Assembly (NCBI GenBank): GCA_016648135.1 | Contig: JADDOH010004250.1 | Coordinates: forward strand, 146,634-210,633 | Direction of reading: 5' to 3' | DNA length: 64,000 nt | Source of the DNA: Agrypnia vestita | Taxonomy: Eukaryota > Arthropoda > Insecta > Trichoptera > Phryganeidae | Part shown: positions 32,112 through 44,611 of the stretch, piece after piece | Numbering within the stretch: the first letter of the stretch is position 1 | Layout of the letters: every line of letters starts with the position of its first letter | Made by a program: the position numbers and the translations under genes | Notes under the pieces: model-generated | Seen by the model: the letters and a program-made list of their open reading frames with translations, nothing else | The model's database searches: none | Told to the model about the DNA's origin: nothing

Positions 32112-33967
32112 AAAGTAATGAGAAAATAGCGTGGTGGGTGAATTCTTAAACGAGTTATTATTATTCTTTTCCATATCTTAAAAAAAAATAAGCAGATTTT
32201 GTTCAAATTTTGCACACATATTAGTCATAACACATATGTGATTTATTCAAGATTGGGTGTTTTTGTGACGTGTTTCGCTTCTGCAATTTTCACATTTTTT
32301 AAGGAAAATAATGAAAATTATTCTCAAATTGCTTTCATTTGCACAAAAAAAATGTATTTTTTCGATTCACTACATCAAAAGACAAAACATCATTTAACAA
32401 GAAAATATTTAAAAAAAAATTCAATCAAACCCTGGCGACACGATCGCCTCCACCAGCTGTGCACATCACGGAGAAGGACCTTTGCCGGACGCAAATAAAT
32501 CCGCCATTTTGAAATTTTCAAAATAATTGGGTGATGAAGAATAACCAATGTATACTGTGAACAACGATAGTAAAACATTTTATGATTTTGTATGTGCAAT
32601 TGCATTTTCTAATGCCCCAAGGTGATGTAACCCATAAAGTCCATTTGAGCCAATCATAAATCAACATCGCCAGAGAATTATTAATTAAATTTTTAATTAA
32701 TTTAATTATTTATTAATTTAAAAAATTCAACATATCCCAATCCCAATTATAATAAATTCGTTGTCTGTCCGTGCGTCCGTTGTAACTTCATGTAACGACC
32801 ATTTGTATATTTATCTTTATAGTATATTTTTTCTTCTTCTTTTTTTAATTTTTTTATTATATAAGTAAATAAATACTAATATTGACGAGTTACAGATAGT
32901 ACTTATTAAGTAACCTCCTCTTTATCTGTAGATATCGAGTAGTTTAAAAATGGTTCCTCGAATTTATATCTTAACATATTTGGCTAAAAAAAGCAAGGAC
33001 CGGAATAAACTGACCAAAACATAAATTATTAAAAATTAAAATATTAAAAATGACATCATTACACTAAACTAATTTTAAGATAGTTAATATTTCGTGAATG
33101 AACAACAAACATTTAAGATGTGGCTCTGTGTGTGATTTCTGTGTGTGATTTCTAGGTGCAAATGATAATACAAAAGTTTTTATCTCATTAAAATTATTTT
33201 ACTTTTGGCTTGAATAAGTAAGCTTGGCTATATTTGAAAAAGGCTTAGAAAGTAATATAATATATTATTACCATAATGTTAAAACTTACCACTTGACACT
33301 CGTACTTATTCACTTCAAAGTATTTTTTATTAGATCACAGTTTAAAATTGTTTAAAAACGTAACTGTTTAAACTTAAAACAAATGTTTTCAACGATAAAT
33401 TTTCTTTATTATTATTATTATTATTGTGTTCAAATAAAGTACCTATATTATGATTTGGTTAATAAGTATTATTTAGTGTTGCTACACTCACTTCCAAATT
33501 CAAAAAACTCTGGCGAAACATCATAAGTGAACCAGACAGATTTTTTCTATGGCTTTGTCGAAGGGCGCCAAATTTTAGCGGGCTTTCTGTTTACTCGACG
33601 CTTGCGGCGGTCAGCCGAACTGCGACTGAAGGAGGCGGGCGCCCGACATGTTTTAATATGAATTCAAGCCGCGTGAGAATAATATTATATTATACATTAA
33701 CAGCCCGCCTACACTCACAGATAAGCGTTTGGTGATCCTTTGCTGTCGAAAGAGAACCAAAATTGATATTTTTTAAAAACTTTTCCTGTACTAAGAGAGA
33801 AACTGTTACGAAATAATATTATTCTTGCGTTCAAGCTACCTGAAATAATTATCACATTTAAGCAAGCTCTAACTGCTTTTCAGTGTATCTCCTAGTGGTT
33901 ACTAGTTGTTGCATTATTTATTGTCTAACTTATTTAGTTTTACAAACGTTTAACATTGAAATAATAT
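32112..33967. other. No gene; scattered SINE pieces and an ATT microsatellite
   Basis: 32238-32300 matches the body of SINE S2 (ATTGGGTGTTTTTGTGACG, TTTCGCTTCTGCAATT). 32748-32805 on the minus strand resembles the S3 tail (GACAGACAACGAATTTATT). An (ATT)n run lies at 33408-33425. A small GC-rich patch at 33555-33650 (GGCGCCAAATT, GACTGAAGGAGGCGGGCGCC) is unexplained. Confidence 0.4.
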
Positions 33968-34157
33968 AGGTGTATCATAGATAGTAGCAAAAACTTTAGA
34001 GATGGGTTTCTGCCTTGATAATGAGTTGAAAATGTTCAAGCAACAAAATGGAGATATGAAATTTTAATGTTTGCATTTTTTACTCATTTTTTGTCCACCT
34101 GTAAAGTTTTTTGACTGTACAGAACACAGACTACTAGCTATGAGACACTCTGTATAA
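33968..34157 (+). mobile_element. Foldback family FB, internally deleted copy
   Basis: GTAGCAAAAACTTTAGAGAT, CTGCCTTGATAATGAGTTG and TTCAAGCAACAAAATGGAG, then a jump to the right end CACCTGTAAAGTTTTTTGAC and GAGACACTCTGTA. Both outer ends are kept and the middle is lost. Confidence 0.7.
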
Positions 34158-34435
34158 TTTCTGGATCGGTAAATACTAGTTTTATACAGCTTACGATAAA
34201 ACATATTAATTATTTTATAGCGACTCATTAAAAATACGAAAGCTAGTCAATTTTTTATCAATTTTCGAGATTAAAAGCCACAACAATTTTAAAGATAGTG
34301 TACTAACATAATCAAAGTAAAAGATATTATAATTTTTGATTTAATAAATCAGAAGAAAGTAGGTGGTTGAAATTTTTGGCAATATTTTAAAGCTGAAACG
34401 TTAGGATTTCTAACAATATTTTATATGAAAGTATG

Positions 34436-34640
34436 TTCTAAGAACACAGTTACTGGATTTTGTCTCCAGAGGGATGATTAATTAGATAGGATAAATTATA
34501 GAAGTCTCACAGAGACGAAGCTATTTATTTATGAGAAACGTAGATGGAAGTCTCTTATACGATACTCAAGTGATCACTCTACACGATGCAACGTTCACCA
34601 ATTCCATCGTAAGAATATCCACACATTGTCAAATTTTTTA
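34436..34640 (+). mobile_element. Repeat family B, copy 2 (partial)
   Basis: TTCTAAGAACACAGTTACTG, CCAGAGGGATGATTAATTAG, TAGAAGTCTCACAGAGAC and CAATTCCATCGTAAGAATAT. Shows the uninterrupted arrangement that dates the FB1 and S2a insertions in copy 1. Confidence 0.6.
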
Positions 34641-35310
34641 AAGCTCTATATATATGTTTGAAATCAAGGTCCTTTTCGTATATTTCAATAGTCTGTTGTT
34701 TTTTTTTCATCAACTGGTTAGTAGGTATACATAGATTTCGCAACTGGTAATGATACCTCAATATTTTATTTTTTTAATGATTTCTTTCTACGATACAAAC
34801 TCCTTCCTTTTTATATCTTCGTAAAATATATTCAGAAAGCATAAAGTATATTCTTTACGCACGTACCTACTTAAAAATGAATACAAGACTAAAATGCTTA
34901 ATCACTGACTGTAGACACTTGTACGAAATTATAAAACATTTTTTACCCTATTCGAACGAGGCCAACGCATTTTGTGCTGTTGAATAAAAATTATGGAATA
35001 CTTTTGACCTTTTGTTTCACAGGTTTTTTCTATTGTTCAAGAAGGACATGGTCACTTAAACATGCTCGATAACTTGGTCGTGTGGTGTTGGCATCTAAGA
35101 CGGAAGAATGTTTCCGTTCTTCAGGAACTCCAAACAGGAGGAAAGGATCTGGAGACTGAGACGTGATCACTGAGAACCTGCAAGGAAGCAGAGTAAGAAG
35201 TTGATCTCCGAAAGGATGCACTCGACAAAAATACATAATCCTTCCACAAAATTGAAACGCCTCATTTGCGCAACATCACGTTACATCACATATCTTCTTC
35301 GTCTTCTGAT
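34641..35310. other. No gene recognised
   Basis: AT-rich left half. 35030-35260 is GC-richer and may be further LINE debris, but no motif could be read. Confidence 0.3.
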
Positions 35311-35580
35311 TCATCTAGGACTTCGTTCGGTCATTGCTCGGAGCCTGTTCCTGGGATACAGATGTCCAGATTTCTCGCCATCTTTTATGCGGTGTTCCCG
35401 GGAGTCTGGTCCAGACGGCAGCTTGTTCGCTGCTATGCTCACTTCTCTCTCAGAACAAGCTCTCTCCACATGATCTCTCCAGTAATGTCTTCTAGATCTT
35501 CCCCATCGGACAATATCCTCGACGTCACAAGTCCTTCGTATTTCGGAATTCCTCACTCGGTCTTGGATTGTCAGTCCCAC
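35311..35580 (-). pseudogene. RTE-like LINE C-terminal fragment
   Basis: The minus strand reads LTIQDRVRNSEIRRTCDVED, then IVRWGRSRRHYWRDHVERA. The family pattern is L-R-D-R-I-R-N-E-E-I-R-R-R-T-x-V-x-D-I followed by W-x-x-H-I/V-x-R (RTE-type and related insect LINEs, from memory). No polymerase core is present. The overlapping plus-strand frame (35266-35667) is its antisense shadow. Confidence 0.65.
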
Positions 35581-36089
35581 ATCACATATCTAGGGAAAAA
35601 TATTTTAACAACCTACCGGATAGCATCAGATAGATTACAGAAGAAAAATGCCTACAAAAAGCAATAGAAGACTTTTAAAGTTATACTTATTTAGGTGAGT
35701 TAAGAGGAAACTTTTAAAGTTACACTTATTTAGGTAAGGAAACTTTTAGGATGCAACGCAATGCGTGCGCATCATGCAACGAGAATATTATCACACGAAG
35801 TCACGACTCACCAATCAAAAGCTTAGGTCGCGGTTTTTTCGAGTAATATTTAACCAATAGCAATTCTTATAAGTGACAAGTTTGAAAATTGTGTTATGAA
35901 AATTGCATATGCTCCGGGCGCCATCAAAGTTTTCGAAAATGCTGTTACTAAAATTGTTTATTTTCTTCATGAAGTTACTTAATATAAATATGTTTTTAAC
36001 TTTATTATCGCCATAGCTTTTTTATCCGCCGATGGAATACAGTCATTGACACAGCTATATTCCAACGCACGTTATACAATTCATCAACT
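35581..36089. other. No feature recognised
   Basis: AT-rich; a short direct repeat AGACTTTTAAAGTTA / AAACTTTTAAAGTTA with ACACTTATTTAGGT lies at 35665-35745. Confidence 0.3.
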
Positions 36090-36330
36090 TATTACAGTCT
36101 TCTTCATTCAATTTTGCATAGAAAATATTATTTACTATTTGGGTTACGGTTAAGGTAATACAGTTAAGGTTAACAGTAATAAAAAACGGTTAAGGAAATA
36201 AAAGAAACATCAAAGTTTGCATTTTTTGCAATATTTCTTTATTACTCTGCAAAAAATTCATTTTTAATATTCAAGGCTTTAATGAAATTCCTACGTTTCA
36301 CAAAAGATTGAAATATTGAAAAAATGCAAA
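36090..36330 (+). mobile_element. Foldback family FB, variant copy 1
   Basis: TTCATTCAATTTTGCATAGA, TTAAGGAAATAAAAGAAACA, CATCAAAGTTTGCATTTTT, TATTCAAGGCTTTAATGAAA and AAAAGATTGAAATATTGAAA. It is closely paralleled by 37085-37365, with which it forms a diverged FB subfamily. Confidence 0.55.
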
Positions 36331-37084
36331 GCACGTGGTTTTTTATGTATACCAAAGCCAAAAAAATATAACTTCTAACACGCGTACCTAAATAAGTATA
36401 CCCACCAAATTTTTTTTATCCAAAATCATGTATAAAAACTAAATAATTTCAGCATACTCTTGTAAACCTAAGCATCCGTTTCTGTAGAAGGGAAAATATC
36501 TACATTGAAGTTGTAACATACATTAAAATCTTATTGTTTTTAAATTGTAGACATTAGGAATTCCTTTACAATAAATAAAAATGACAAAATTCACGTCCGA
36601 GAAATAACCGAAGCTGCACTGCACGCTGTTTCGCTCTGTTCCAGAATCTTAAAGAGCGGAGGCAAAAATCCCTGAAGAAGCTGATTATAGTAGGTACTAT
36701 GATGCTTAGATATCAGCATACGAAGTTAGAGAGGGAGAGTCAGTATCGAATACCTAATCGATAGATGAATCCCTGATTCCATGGGCAAATTCCTGACATT
36801 GAAATTGTGGCTGTATTGGTGATTAGACGAACCGTGATTGTAACCGTGACGATGATTGTAGCTGTGTGTTTGGTGTTCGAATGTAACGATGATTGATGAG
36901 TGTGATTATTCATAACTCAACGAGCAATAACTAGTTAGAATATTAACCTTCAGTCGTTAATTAACGCTAACCAATACCCTTACAATTAAACATCACTTCA
37001 CTAAGTGTTATGTATGCTCGTGGTTTAAAAATAATCGATCTCTAATATTTTAAAATAATATTTCTTTCGTTATTGTGTATGCAG
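36331..37084. other. No feature recognised
   Basis: AT-rich; degenerate GTGATTGTAACCGTGACGA-like repeats lie at 36820-36905. Confidence 0.3.
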
Positions 37085-37365
37085 AGGTATCATAGCCAGT
37101 AGCAAAAACTTCAGAAGTGTCTTCCTCATTCAATTTTGCATAGAAAACTATTTACTCTTTCGGTGAAAAGTTAACGCTTAAGGAAATAAAAGAAACATCA
37201 AGGTTTGCAAAAAAATTTTATAATAATTTTTTTTTACTTGCATAAAAGCGAATGAATGTTTAATATTCAAGGCTTTAATGAAACTCCAACGTTTTATAAA
37301 AGATTGAAATACTGAAAAAATGCAAATTTGATGTAGCTTATCTCCTTTGCCATTAATATTTCACC
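37085..37365 (+). mobile_element. Foldback family FB, variant copy 2
   Basis: Same block order as 36090-36330, with extra end sequence GGTATCATAGCCAGTAGCAA and a more complete ATGTAGCTTATCTCCTTTG stretch. Confidence 0.55.
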
Positions 37366-38097
37366 CAAAGTGTTTATTGTGGTGCTCACCCAAAGAGAAT
37401 ATTTTATATTCAAAATTGAATAAGGAAAATTTTTACTACTAGTTACGAAAAACACTATAAAATTAAATTATATTTGCTTAAATAATTTCCGTAATATTAT
37501 TCAACAGTGGAAAGTTGTCACATTTTTAGTCTTAAAGGTTGCGTATCTTACAATACAGAGTTAATTATGCCAGCGATTATGTTATATATTATAGGTTATA
37601 ATCCCGTGTAGAAAAACCGATACAAAACAATCACTAAATCTCATCAAAGTGTCATCCATCAGAGATTTTTTAAATCTACATAAATGTGTGTATTATTTTA
37701 TTACTTCAGATCACTGGGTATGCAGCCCCGAGGGAGATTGTCATTTAAATTGTTAAATATACCTATGTATGTATACCTATTTGGAATTTCCTGTATTTAT
37801 CAATTTAATTATGGTAAAAAAATATTTATTTGAAAGGCCTTCGCGGATCGTCAATTAAAATAATGGCTGTCGTATGACACCTCGAACGATAAAAATGCAT
37901 GTCATTAAATAGGTACTTTAAATACTTAACCTTTACGATATCGTGATTGAAAATATCGTAAGCAGCGAGGCTGATATGGAAACGGAAATATATTTTTTTA
38001 GCATTTTAAATAGGAATGGAAAGTTTTTACTAGCTTAAATGGGTTTAAGGATAGTTATTAACGCTATAAATATTGATATTTAAACGTGAAAAGCCAC
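37366..38097. other. No feature recognised
   Basis: AT-rich spacer upstream of the RTE-like fragment. Confidence 0.3.
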
Positions 38098-38540
38098 CAA
38101 AAATTTGTTGACGACACAGTAGTTGCAAGTGAAATATTAAAGAACTAAGTATAATGATAAAATAACTAAACGAGGCTTCGAACAATGTTGGTTTTAATTT
38201 TAATAGAAAGAAAAAAATCTTAAGTCCAGAGGACAAAATCATCACAATCAAAAATAATTCTATTGAAATAGTGGATGAAGATATATACATCTGGGATACA
38301 AGATAAAACTGGGCAAAAAAAAACAAACAGCAGAATTGCAAAACGAGTAGAAATGAGCTGGGCTGCACTTGGCAAACTTAAACATATATTCGAAAACATG
38401 GATATCCCAATTAGCTCAAAAAGAAAAGCCTTCGAATCGTGCACACTGCCAGTGATGACGTATGGAGTGGAAACGATGATTCTTATAAAGAAAAGTGTAG
38501 AAAAGCTCAAATGCACGCAAACGATCTACGCTTGGTATTT
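38098..38540 (+). pseudogene. RTE-like LINE reverse-transcriptase fragment
   Basis: The plus strand reads KFVDDTVVASEIL (the Y/F-A-D-D catalytic box, here FVDD) near 38101-38140. After a frameshift and a stop come LNEASNNVGFNFNRKK, then IEIVDEDIYIWDT, SWAALGKLKHIFENMDIPIS and LPVMTYGVETM. The order FADD, G-L-K-x-N-x-x-K-T, V-x-x-F-V-Y-L-G, W-x-A-x-G-K-L, L-P-V-x-T-Y-G-x-E-T is that of RTE-type LINEs. Several stops and frameshifts make it dead. Its 3' side is joined to a SINE S2 head at 38541. Confidence 0.75.
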
Positions 38541-38590
38541 GGCGGCCCTCGTAGCCCTTTGGGTATAACACTGGCTTCTCACACCGAGGA
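38541..38590 (+). mobile_element. SINE family S2, head fragment (copy b)
   Basis: GGCGGCCCTCGTAGCCC and ACTGGCTTCTCACACCGAGG match the head of S2 copy a. The B box and body are missing. It abuts the RTE fragment. Confidence 0.6.
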
Positions 38591-39675
38591 AACTCAGACG
38601 TTTCTCGAAATCTGTAGGTGATTCTAGATCCTTCGATAGTTTTGTGCCAACTTCAAACAACTGTCACTCGACAGAAGTGCGTAATTCTTTTTAGCCTCGT
38701 TACAATATTAATTTTCAATCGGATTGAATTCTTATATTATTTATAGTAGGAATTGCTTTTAAAAAATTAATTTTCATTGTATTACTCGAATAGCTAAAAT
38801 ATTTTTTGTCTTCCCGTATTTAAGAAAATATTTCATTGCGTCGGTAGATAATGCGTGGTCAGGGGAGGGTTAAATCTACTTGCACATTTTAAAATTAATA
38901 ATATTAAACATTCGCCCTTCGCGTCACGTCCGGACTCGCGGCATATAATTATTAAATTTAAACTAGGCAAACAAAATATTACAATCCAAGTAGGTTAACC
39001 ACCTGCCTGATGTACTTACTCACCGGTCATGTGACATATATTATAGCTTGCATTCTCGTTACATGCGTGTTTGGATATGTGGTCGCCCGCGCATCTAGCC
39101 GGTGTCGATAGCTAGTATAGATTAGCCAATAATTTTAATGATATTCCGAGATCGTGTTTAAATGAAAACCACGCTTATTTTAATACCGGAAAAATCTATT
39201 TAGTTCCCGAAAAAAATACTCGAGCACCGAATAATGGACGGTAAATATTTATTGTAAGAATAAGATTTGCCAACTCGTTAGGATAACGTCGTTAAGTATT
39301 TGAAAGTGGCACCAAAAATAATATACCTCAACGCAAAATAATGGACCTTATCAGTAGTTAATGGATAGCAAAAAAAATATTTGCCATCTCATTTGCATAT
39401 TTTATTTATTATTTTTTTAAACCACCGAATCATAGCATCATAGCAACCTGTAATTAGCCACAAAGTGCAGTTATAAGTTTTTCTTAAAGGTTTGAATGAA
39501 ATACAATAGAGTTCTCTTCAGAATATTTATTTATTTATTTATTTTGAGTATTCACAAGTTCACAGTACAATAAAACAAAGAAACATCTTGAAATATCCTG
39601 CTGGAGCTCAATTATGAACGACTCAATATATCAATGTAATTTCAGATCTTAACGCTAATCTAACCAATTATATAA
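38591..39675. other. No feature recognised
   Basis: AT-rich sequence with a TTTA run at 39527-39545. No domain-bearing frame. Confidence 0.3.
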
Positions 39676-39850
39676 TAAATAAAACAAGAGAAAAGTGAAA
39701 TGAACAAAGTATGACAACAGCAATAAACAAAGTATGAAAACAGTAATAAAAGCAATAAATCAAGAGAAAAAGTGAAATAAACAAAGTATGAAAACAGTAA
39801 TAAAAGCAATAAATCAAGAGAAAAGTGAAGTAAATAAAGTATGAAAACAA
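39676..39850 (+). repeat. 53-bp minisatellite
   Basis: The phrase ACAAAGTATGAAAACAGTAA starts units at 39728 and 39781, with a diverged unit start at 39834 and a partial unit at 39704. Period 53 bp. The minus-strand frame here only reflects the repeat. Confidence 0.7.
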
Positions 39851-40218
39851 ATTTTAAATTAGTTTTTAAAACAACACTAGTTTTTAAAACAACAGTTTTT
39901 ATAACAACACTCTCCCAAACATCGCATTCTTAATAATACTTGAATTCGCATTTATGAGTCTTTTGACTGCAATATAATCTCAAAGATAATCGCGTAACCA
40001 ACGATACGACCCGATATTTTTTTTTAGCAAACGGGCTGTCAACTGCTCGATATTGACCCTGATAGATAGTGCTAGTGTGATATTGATGTACGAAGTAAAA
40101 ACATTTTATGAACATTTCGTTAGATAACGTCTTATTTATATTTTATTTTAAAGAAATTATTAATGCATATATTATGTAATACACAAACAATAAGATTTTT
40201 TAACAATATTTTTATATG
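39851..40218. other. No feature recognised
   Basis: AT-rich spacer; AACAACAGTTTTT-like short repeats at 39870-39905. Confidence 0.3.
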
Positions 40219-40385
40219 TATGTTCTAAGAACACAATACTTGGACTTGACCACAGAGGGATAATTATTAATTAAGAAGAAGAAGAGAGAGAGAAGAGAAG
40301 AGATACGTGTATGGAAGTATTTTTATAGGATGATTCAGGGCTTACGGCATGTAAGAGCTCGCTTAAGCGATTCGTAGGTGCGTTG
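40219..40385 (+). mobile_element. Repeat family B, copy 3 (partial)
   Basis: TGTTCTAAGAACACAATACT, CCACAGAGGGATAATTATTA, a local AAGAAGAAGAGAGAGAGAAG microsatellite, then TATGGAAGTATTTTTATAGG and CTTACGGCATGTAAGAG. It confirms the order of family B blocks. Confidence 0.55.
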
Positions 40386-40983
40386 AATGTGAAATTTTAG
40401 TATGCAACAAAATGCACGCGCAACATGCGGTGTAAGTTTTCGCACTAAGGAGTTATTTAATACAAATCCTTTTTTAATCTCAGGATCCGCGAAGCATAAT
40501 AGATGCCGTTGCTGCGCTGATTGATGTTCGTATCTTTGCCGACACAGAACAGGGATGTGTAATCTGCGGATATCTCTTTAGCTGTCAGTTCTTGCGGCTG
40601 GTTCATTTAGCGCTTCCTCACGCGCATTTTGTTGTACTTCGGCGGTTGTGCTGTGATAAGTGATGCTGTTTATTTTATGTGTGCGAAACTTCTAACGCGC
40701 GTACACAAGAACACGCACCCAATTATCATCGACATTTTGGAAGCGTCATTAGATCTGGTATTTGATTATGCCAGGTTAAAGATTTGGAGTAAAGGACAAA
40801 TTTGATCTACGGTAAATGTTTAAAGTTAATAAGATTAATTTGATAAGGATATCATATCTATGACGAATTTAAAAAATAAGACTTGGCCATAATTTAATAT
40901 GTGTCACGGAGCCGCAGGCGACATCGGTGGCTGTGTAGGGTGGGGGAGCACATTACAAGCTTCGTCTACCCGATGGGGCAGAC
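40386..40983. other. No gene recognised; target region of the hAT-like MITE
   Basis: Mixed composition. The last 8 bases (GGGCAGAC, 40976-40983) are the left target duplication of the following MITE. Confidence 0.35.
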
Positions 40984-41563
40984 TAGGGATGGGTAAATGA
41001 AAAAAAATATCGATATATATCGAATCGATATTTTAAAAAAGTATCGAAAATAATCGATATATATCGAGAAAAATATGTCGATAATTTTCGATATTATTTT
41101 TTCTAGAAATGTAACAAAAGTAAAGGAAATAAGTTTTTGGTGACCAAAAAAAAAGGTCATCGGAAATAATATATCGATAAATCCAAGAAAAAATATCGAT
41201 ACACCGGGAAAAAATGTCACCAGAAAAAATATATCGATGTATCGAAGAAAAAATATCGATATATCGTAAAAAAATATCGACATATCAAAAAAAAATATCG
41301 ATATATCGGGAAAAAAATATCGGTATATCAAAGAAAAATATATTGGTGACCAAAAAGAAAAGGTCGCCGGAAAAAATATATCGAAGAAAAAAGTATCTAT
41401 TTCAAAAATGTAGCTTTTGGCAACCAAAAAAAAAGACCACCACCGAAATAGAAAATAATCGAAAAACATACTAATTTGATACTCGAAAAAAATTTCAACG
41501 ATAAATATCGATATTCTTTAAAAAAAATATCGATATATTAATATATCGATATTTTTTACCCTA
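40984..41563. mobile_element. hAT-like MITE with ATCGATAT array
   Basis: 580 bp bounded by TAGGGATGGGTAAA and TTTTTTACCCTA. An exact 8-bp duplication GGGCAGAC lies at 40976-40983 and 41564-41571. The interior is a degenerate array of AAAAAATATCGATATATCG-type units in both orientations, mixed with two GGTGACCAAAAA blocks. TAGGG-type ends plus an exact 8-bp duplication fit hAT. The 167-codon minus-strand frame (40966-41469), rich in F/Y/I, is a translation of the array and not a protein gene. Confidence 0.85.
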
Positions 41564-41571
41564 GGGCAGAC

Positions 41572-42394
41572 CCTCAAGGGCACACTTCATTGACGGATGT
41601 CTGCTGTTATTGAGAAATTTTGCGCCAGTTACTGCGATTTGGTCAGATTCTACCATAACCTCTATAAAATATTATTATTTTATTTTCTCAATTTATTTAA
41701 AACAAAACTGTACCGGGCGAAGCCGGGCCGGGTTGATAGTTGTATAATAATAAAAAAATGACTAGATTTCAATAGCTAGGTTCTGCCTGATTTCCCACTC
41801 CGCTTGCTCTGTTCCCGCACATTGTATTAAATATATTCGTCATATTTGAATAATTTTTGTGATGCTGATTGTCTGGTAGAAAGGAAATCGAATTGTTTAA
41901 AACGCCTATCGCGTGCCGGATATGACTCTTTTGAGTAATTTATTATAATTTTGTAATTTTAGGTAGCAAACTCACTGACTGAATTACAGTATTTTGTGTT
42001 AAATGAGGTATTATAACAATCCATGAAACATGTCATTTGATGTATGCAATGTTCGTTGCTGTTAATATTGGGTACCAGAAATAATTAACGAAACTTATAA
42101 TAAGATGGTTGTTCAGAACTAAATAAAGATACATTTATTTTAATTAATTAAGAACTTTATATAAAACACTTAGAGTAACTTTGCATCTATCCGTTTCGAT
42201 ACCACTGTATCTTCATCTGGACCATTACTTATTTTAGTAAACAAATTAATTTATGGTGGGTGTAATTGACAAGTAGACACCGAAATGGGGAATATATGAA
42301 ATAATGGGTTATTTATAAAAATGCAACTGGTTATTAATTATGTTGCAGTGATGGGTCCGCTCTGTACTAAGTAGTACATTATACTGAAATGTAC
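41572..42394. other. No gene; possible Helitron 3'-end hairpin
   Basis: GTACCGGGCGAAGCCGGGCC near 41710-41730 is a GC-rich hairpin of the kind that ends moth Helitrons, but no CTRR terminus follows. The rest is AT-rich. Confidence 0.3.
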
Positions 42395-43808
42395 GCTTCA
42401 CACGTCTGTAAGAGAAATGCGCACTACAAACTACACACACCTCAAACTTCAAACTATATACTCCAAAATCCACACCTTTAAGTGCACACTATAAACTACA
42501 CACTTCAGATTTTAAATTGAAGTGTGACCTTTTTAATATGTGAAATTTTTGGCTGATAATTTTGCGAAGTTGATGCAGACAAAAATAAATAATTCCCGGA
42601 GGTTTTGATGTGGATATAATGGCCGTAGCATTTGTGGTGGGTAAATGAAGAAAAGTTTGGAAACTGAAACAAACCCCTCCCTCCCCATGGATTAGAAAAT
42701 TTTGGGACCGAACGATGATGTAACAAACCTCCTCCCCCCCGCCCGCTAATGGATTAGAAAATTTTGTAGTAGTGGGTACACTTTTTAAGTAGTAGGTAGG
42801 TACTTCTTGTAGTTCATTGTAGTAGATGATAATATTTAGCTACGTGCACAATTTTGTGTATCTATGAGCATACATAATACGCTCAAGCGACCATACACCA
42901 AGTTTATCAATATGTCGCTTTTGAACTTAGCCTGTGTCATAAAGAACATATCAAGGTTGCCGTCTCTGGATGATGTCTCGTTATAATGATTGATCATTCT
43001 AGGTAGAGGAGAGAAATAGCCAAGATTGGTGTTATAAAACACACAAACAGTTGTGTAGAAAAGGTTTGGAGATCTCATAATACACAAACTCATCTACAAA
43101 CTTCTTCCAGACATTCGTTGCCTGCTAATATTTCACACGCTGCCTTACTTTCCTCCTTCTCGATAACCCGTGGGCACACTCCATAACTGTGCTTTCAGAT
43201 AATACTGCCAACAAATTAAGTAGCCAATTTTATTATCATGCACGAGGTTTTTTAATGAACTGACCAAGCACCAAGATTCTATAGCAACCCTGGAAGTATA
43301 TTTGATAATTTTTTCTCGAAATCTCAAAATGGCAATAATTTTATCATTTACTTCCGCCTTGAACAACGTTTAATAATATTTAATGATAACTCTTTCTTAA
43401 CTTGAGTGATTTATATGGGTTTATTCGTCGAATTCCTACTTTCACCAAAATTATTATGCCCATTTCAAAATTATCCATGGTGGGATCAAATCCGAAATGT
43501 TTTACTACTGTTTTTACATAACAAGCAACACACTCAACATGTCATGCCATGCGATTAAAAATATGGCGAAATTTGAGGAAAATTTCGATATTTAGAGACC
43601 GGGATTGACTGCAAGCATTAAGTTTACCTGTCAATTAGTTGTCCGTACTTACCAATTACCTATTCATACGGAAACTGATACGTAGGTACGTCAATATTTC
43701 AGTAAACTTTTTTATCACAAGAGCCACACAGAATAACCGCCTAGAAGCAAGGAATGATTGATAGGAAGACGAGGGCGGAAATCTTCGTTCGTCTTTATTG
43801 TCACTGTA
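42395..43808. other. No gene; low-complexity blocks
   Basis: 42420-42500 holds degenerate ACTACACAC / CAAACT-like repeats. 42620-42770 holds two copies of AAACCCCTCC..ATGGATTAGAAAATTTTG. The minus-strand frames at 42836-43366 show no domain. Confidence 0.35.
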
Positions 43809-43994
43809 GGTAGACCTCTTCCCATTTAAAAAAGAAAATCGAATTAGTATGTGTAAGCCGTGCGCATGACGCACATTGTTTCGTTGTGTTGGTGTTTACG
43901 GGTATAGACACCAACACAACGAAACAATGTGCCTCGTACGCACGGCTTACATATACTAATTCGATTGTCTTTCTTAAATGGAAAGATGTCTAAC
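43809..43994. mobile_element. 186-bp near-perfect palindrome
   Basis: Arms 43809-43895 and 43908-43994 pair across a 12-base loop. TGTTTCGTTGTGTTGGTGT faces ACACCAACACAACGAAACA. Both arms include AATCGAATTAGTAT and CGTGCG. Probably a foldback MITE. A second smaller hairpin (CCCCGACAATTG / CAGTTGTCGGGG) follows at 44009-44036. Confidence 0.75.
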
Positions 43995-44611
43995 AGTGTT
44001 AAGAAGTGCCCCGACAATTGCGTACAGTTGTCGGGGTGCCGTGTTATGATGGCGGCCAACCAAAGGACCGAAACGCCTACTTACTAACTATCTTCTTACC
44101 CCTACCGTTGCAGACTTTTTCTTCTAATATTCAAAGGTGTTATACATACACAGAGAAAACGTTTTATAACTTTGCACTCCAGTTATATGAATAAATAAAC
44201 TAATCTCTCTTCAATAAAAAAATAAACTTACGCCCACCTCGAAAGTCAGTTGTCAGTCAGCCAACCAACCACAGCAAGAATATTTACTAATACACTGATG
44301 TTGATTATACAATCAGTGCATCAAAAAGTGCAAGGTTATGGAACGTTTGCTCTACGTATTATTAAACTCGATGGATGGCCTTGAAGTTGTTTATATAAAA
44401 GCTGTATTGACATTTGTAATATTTGCCGATTGCTTGTGCATCTAAATGTGGAACCTAATGCACTGTAGCGTGACCACTCCAATGCACTCAATACGGTACA
44501 TTGGGGTTCTTGTTCGATCAGGTGTTGGTTAGATAGGGTCCCAAAAGGTCCATGCCCTACAACACGTTTAAGACTATAGATAGGTATCTACTAATATAGT
44601 ACAATCGGCAG
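43995..44611. other. No gene recognised
   Basis: Contains the small hairpin at 44009-44036; otherwise mixed composition with nothing recognised. Confidence 0.3.

Noticed and set aside
35266..35667. 133-codon plus-strand open frame
   Set aside because: Overlaps the minus-strand RTE-like fragment, which has recognisable motifs; the plus-strand reading has none.
40966..41469. 167-codon minus-strand open frame rich in F, Y, I, S
   Set aside because: It is a translation of the ATCGATAT-type array inside the hAT-like MITE; repetitive and without domains.
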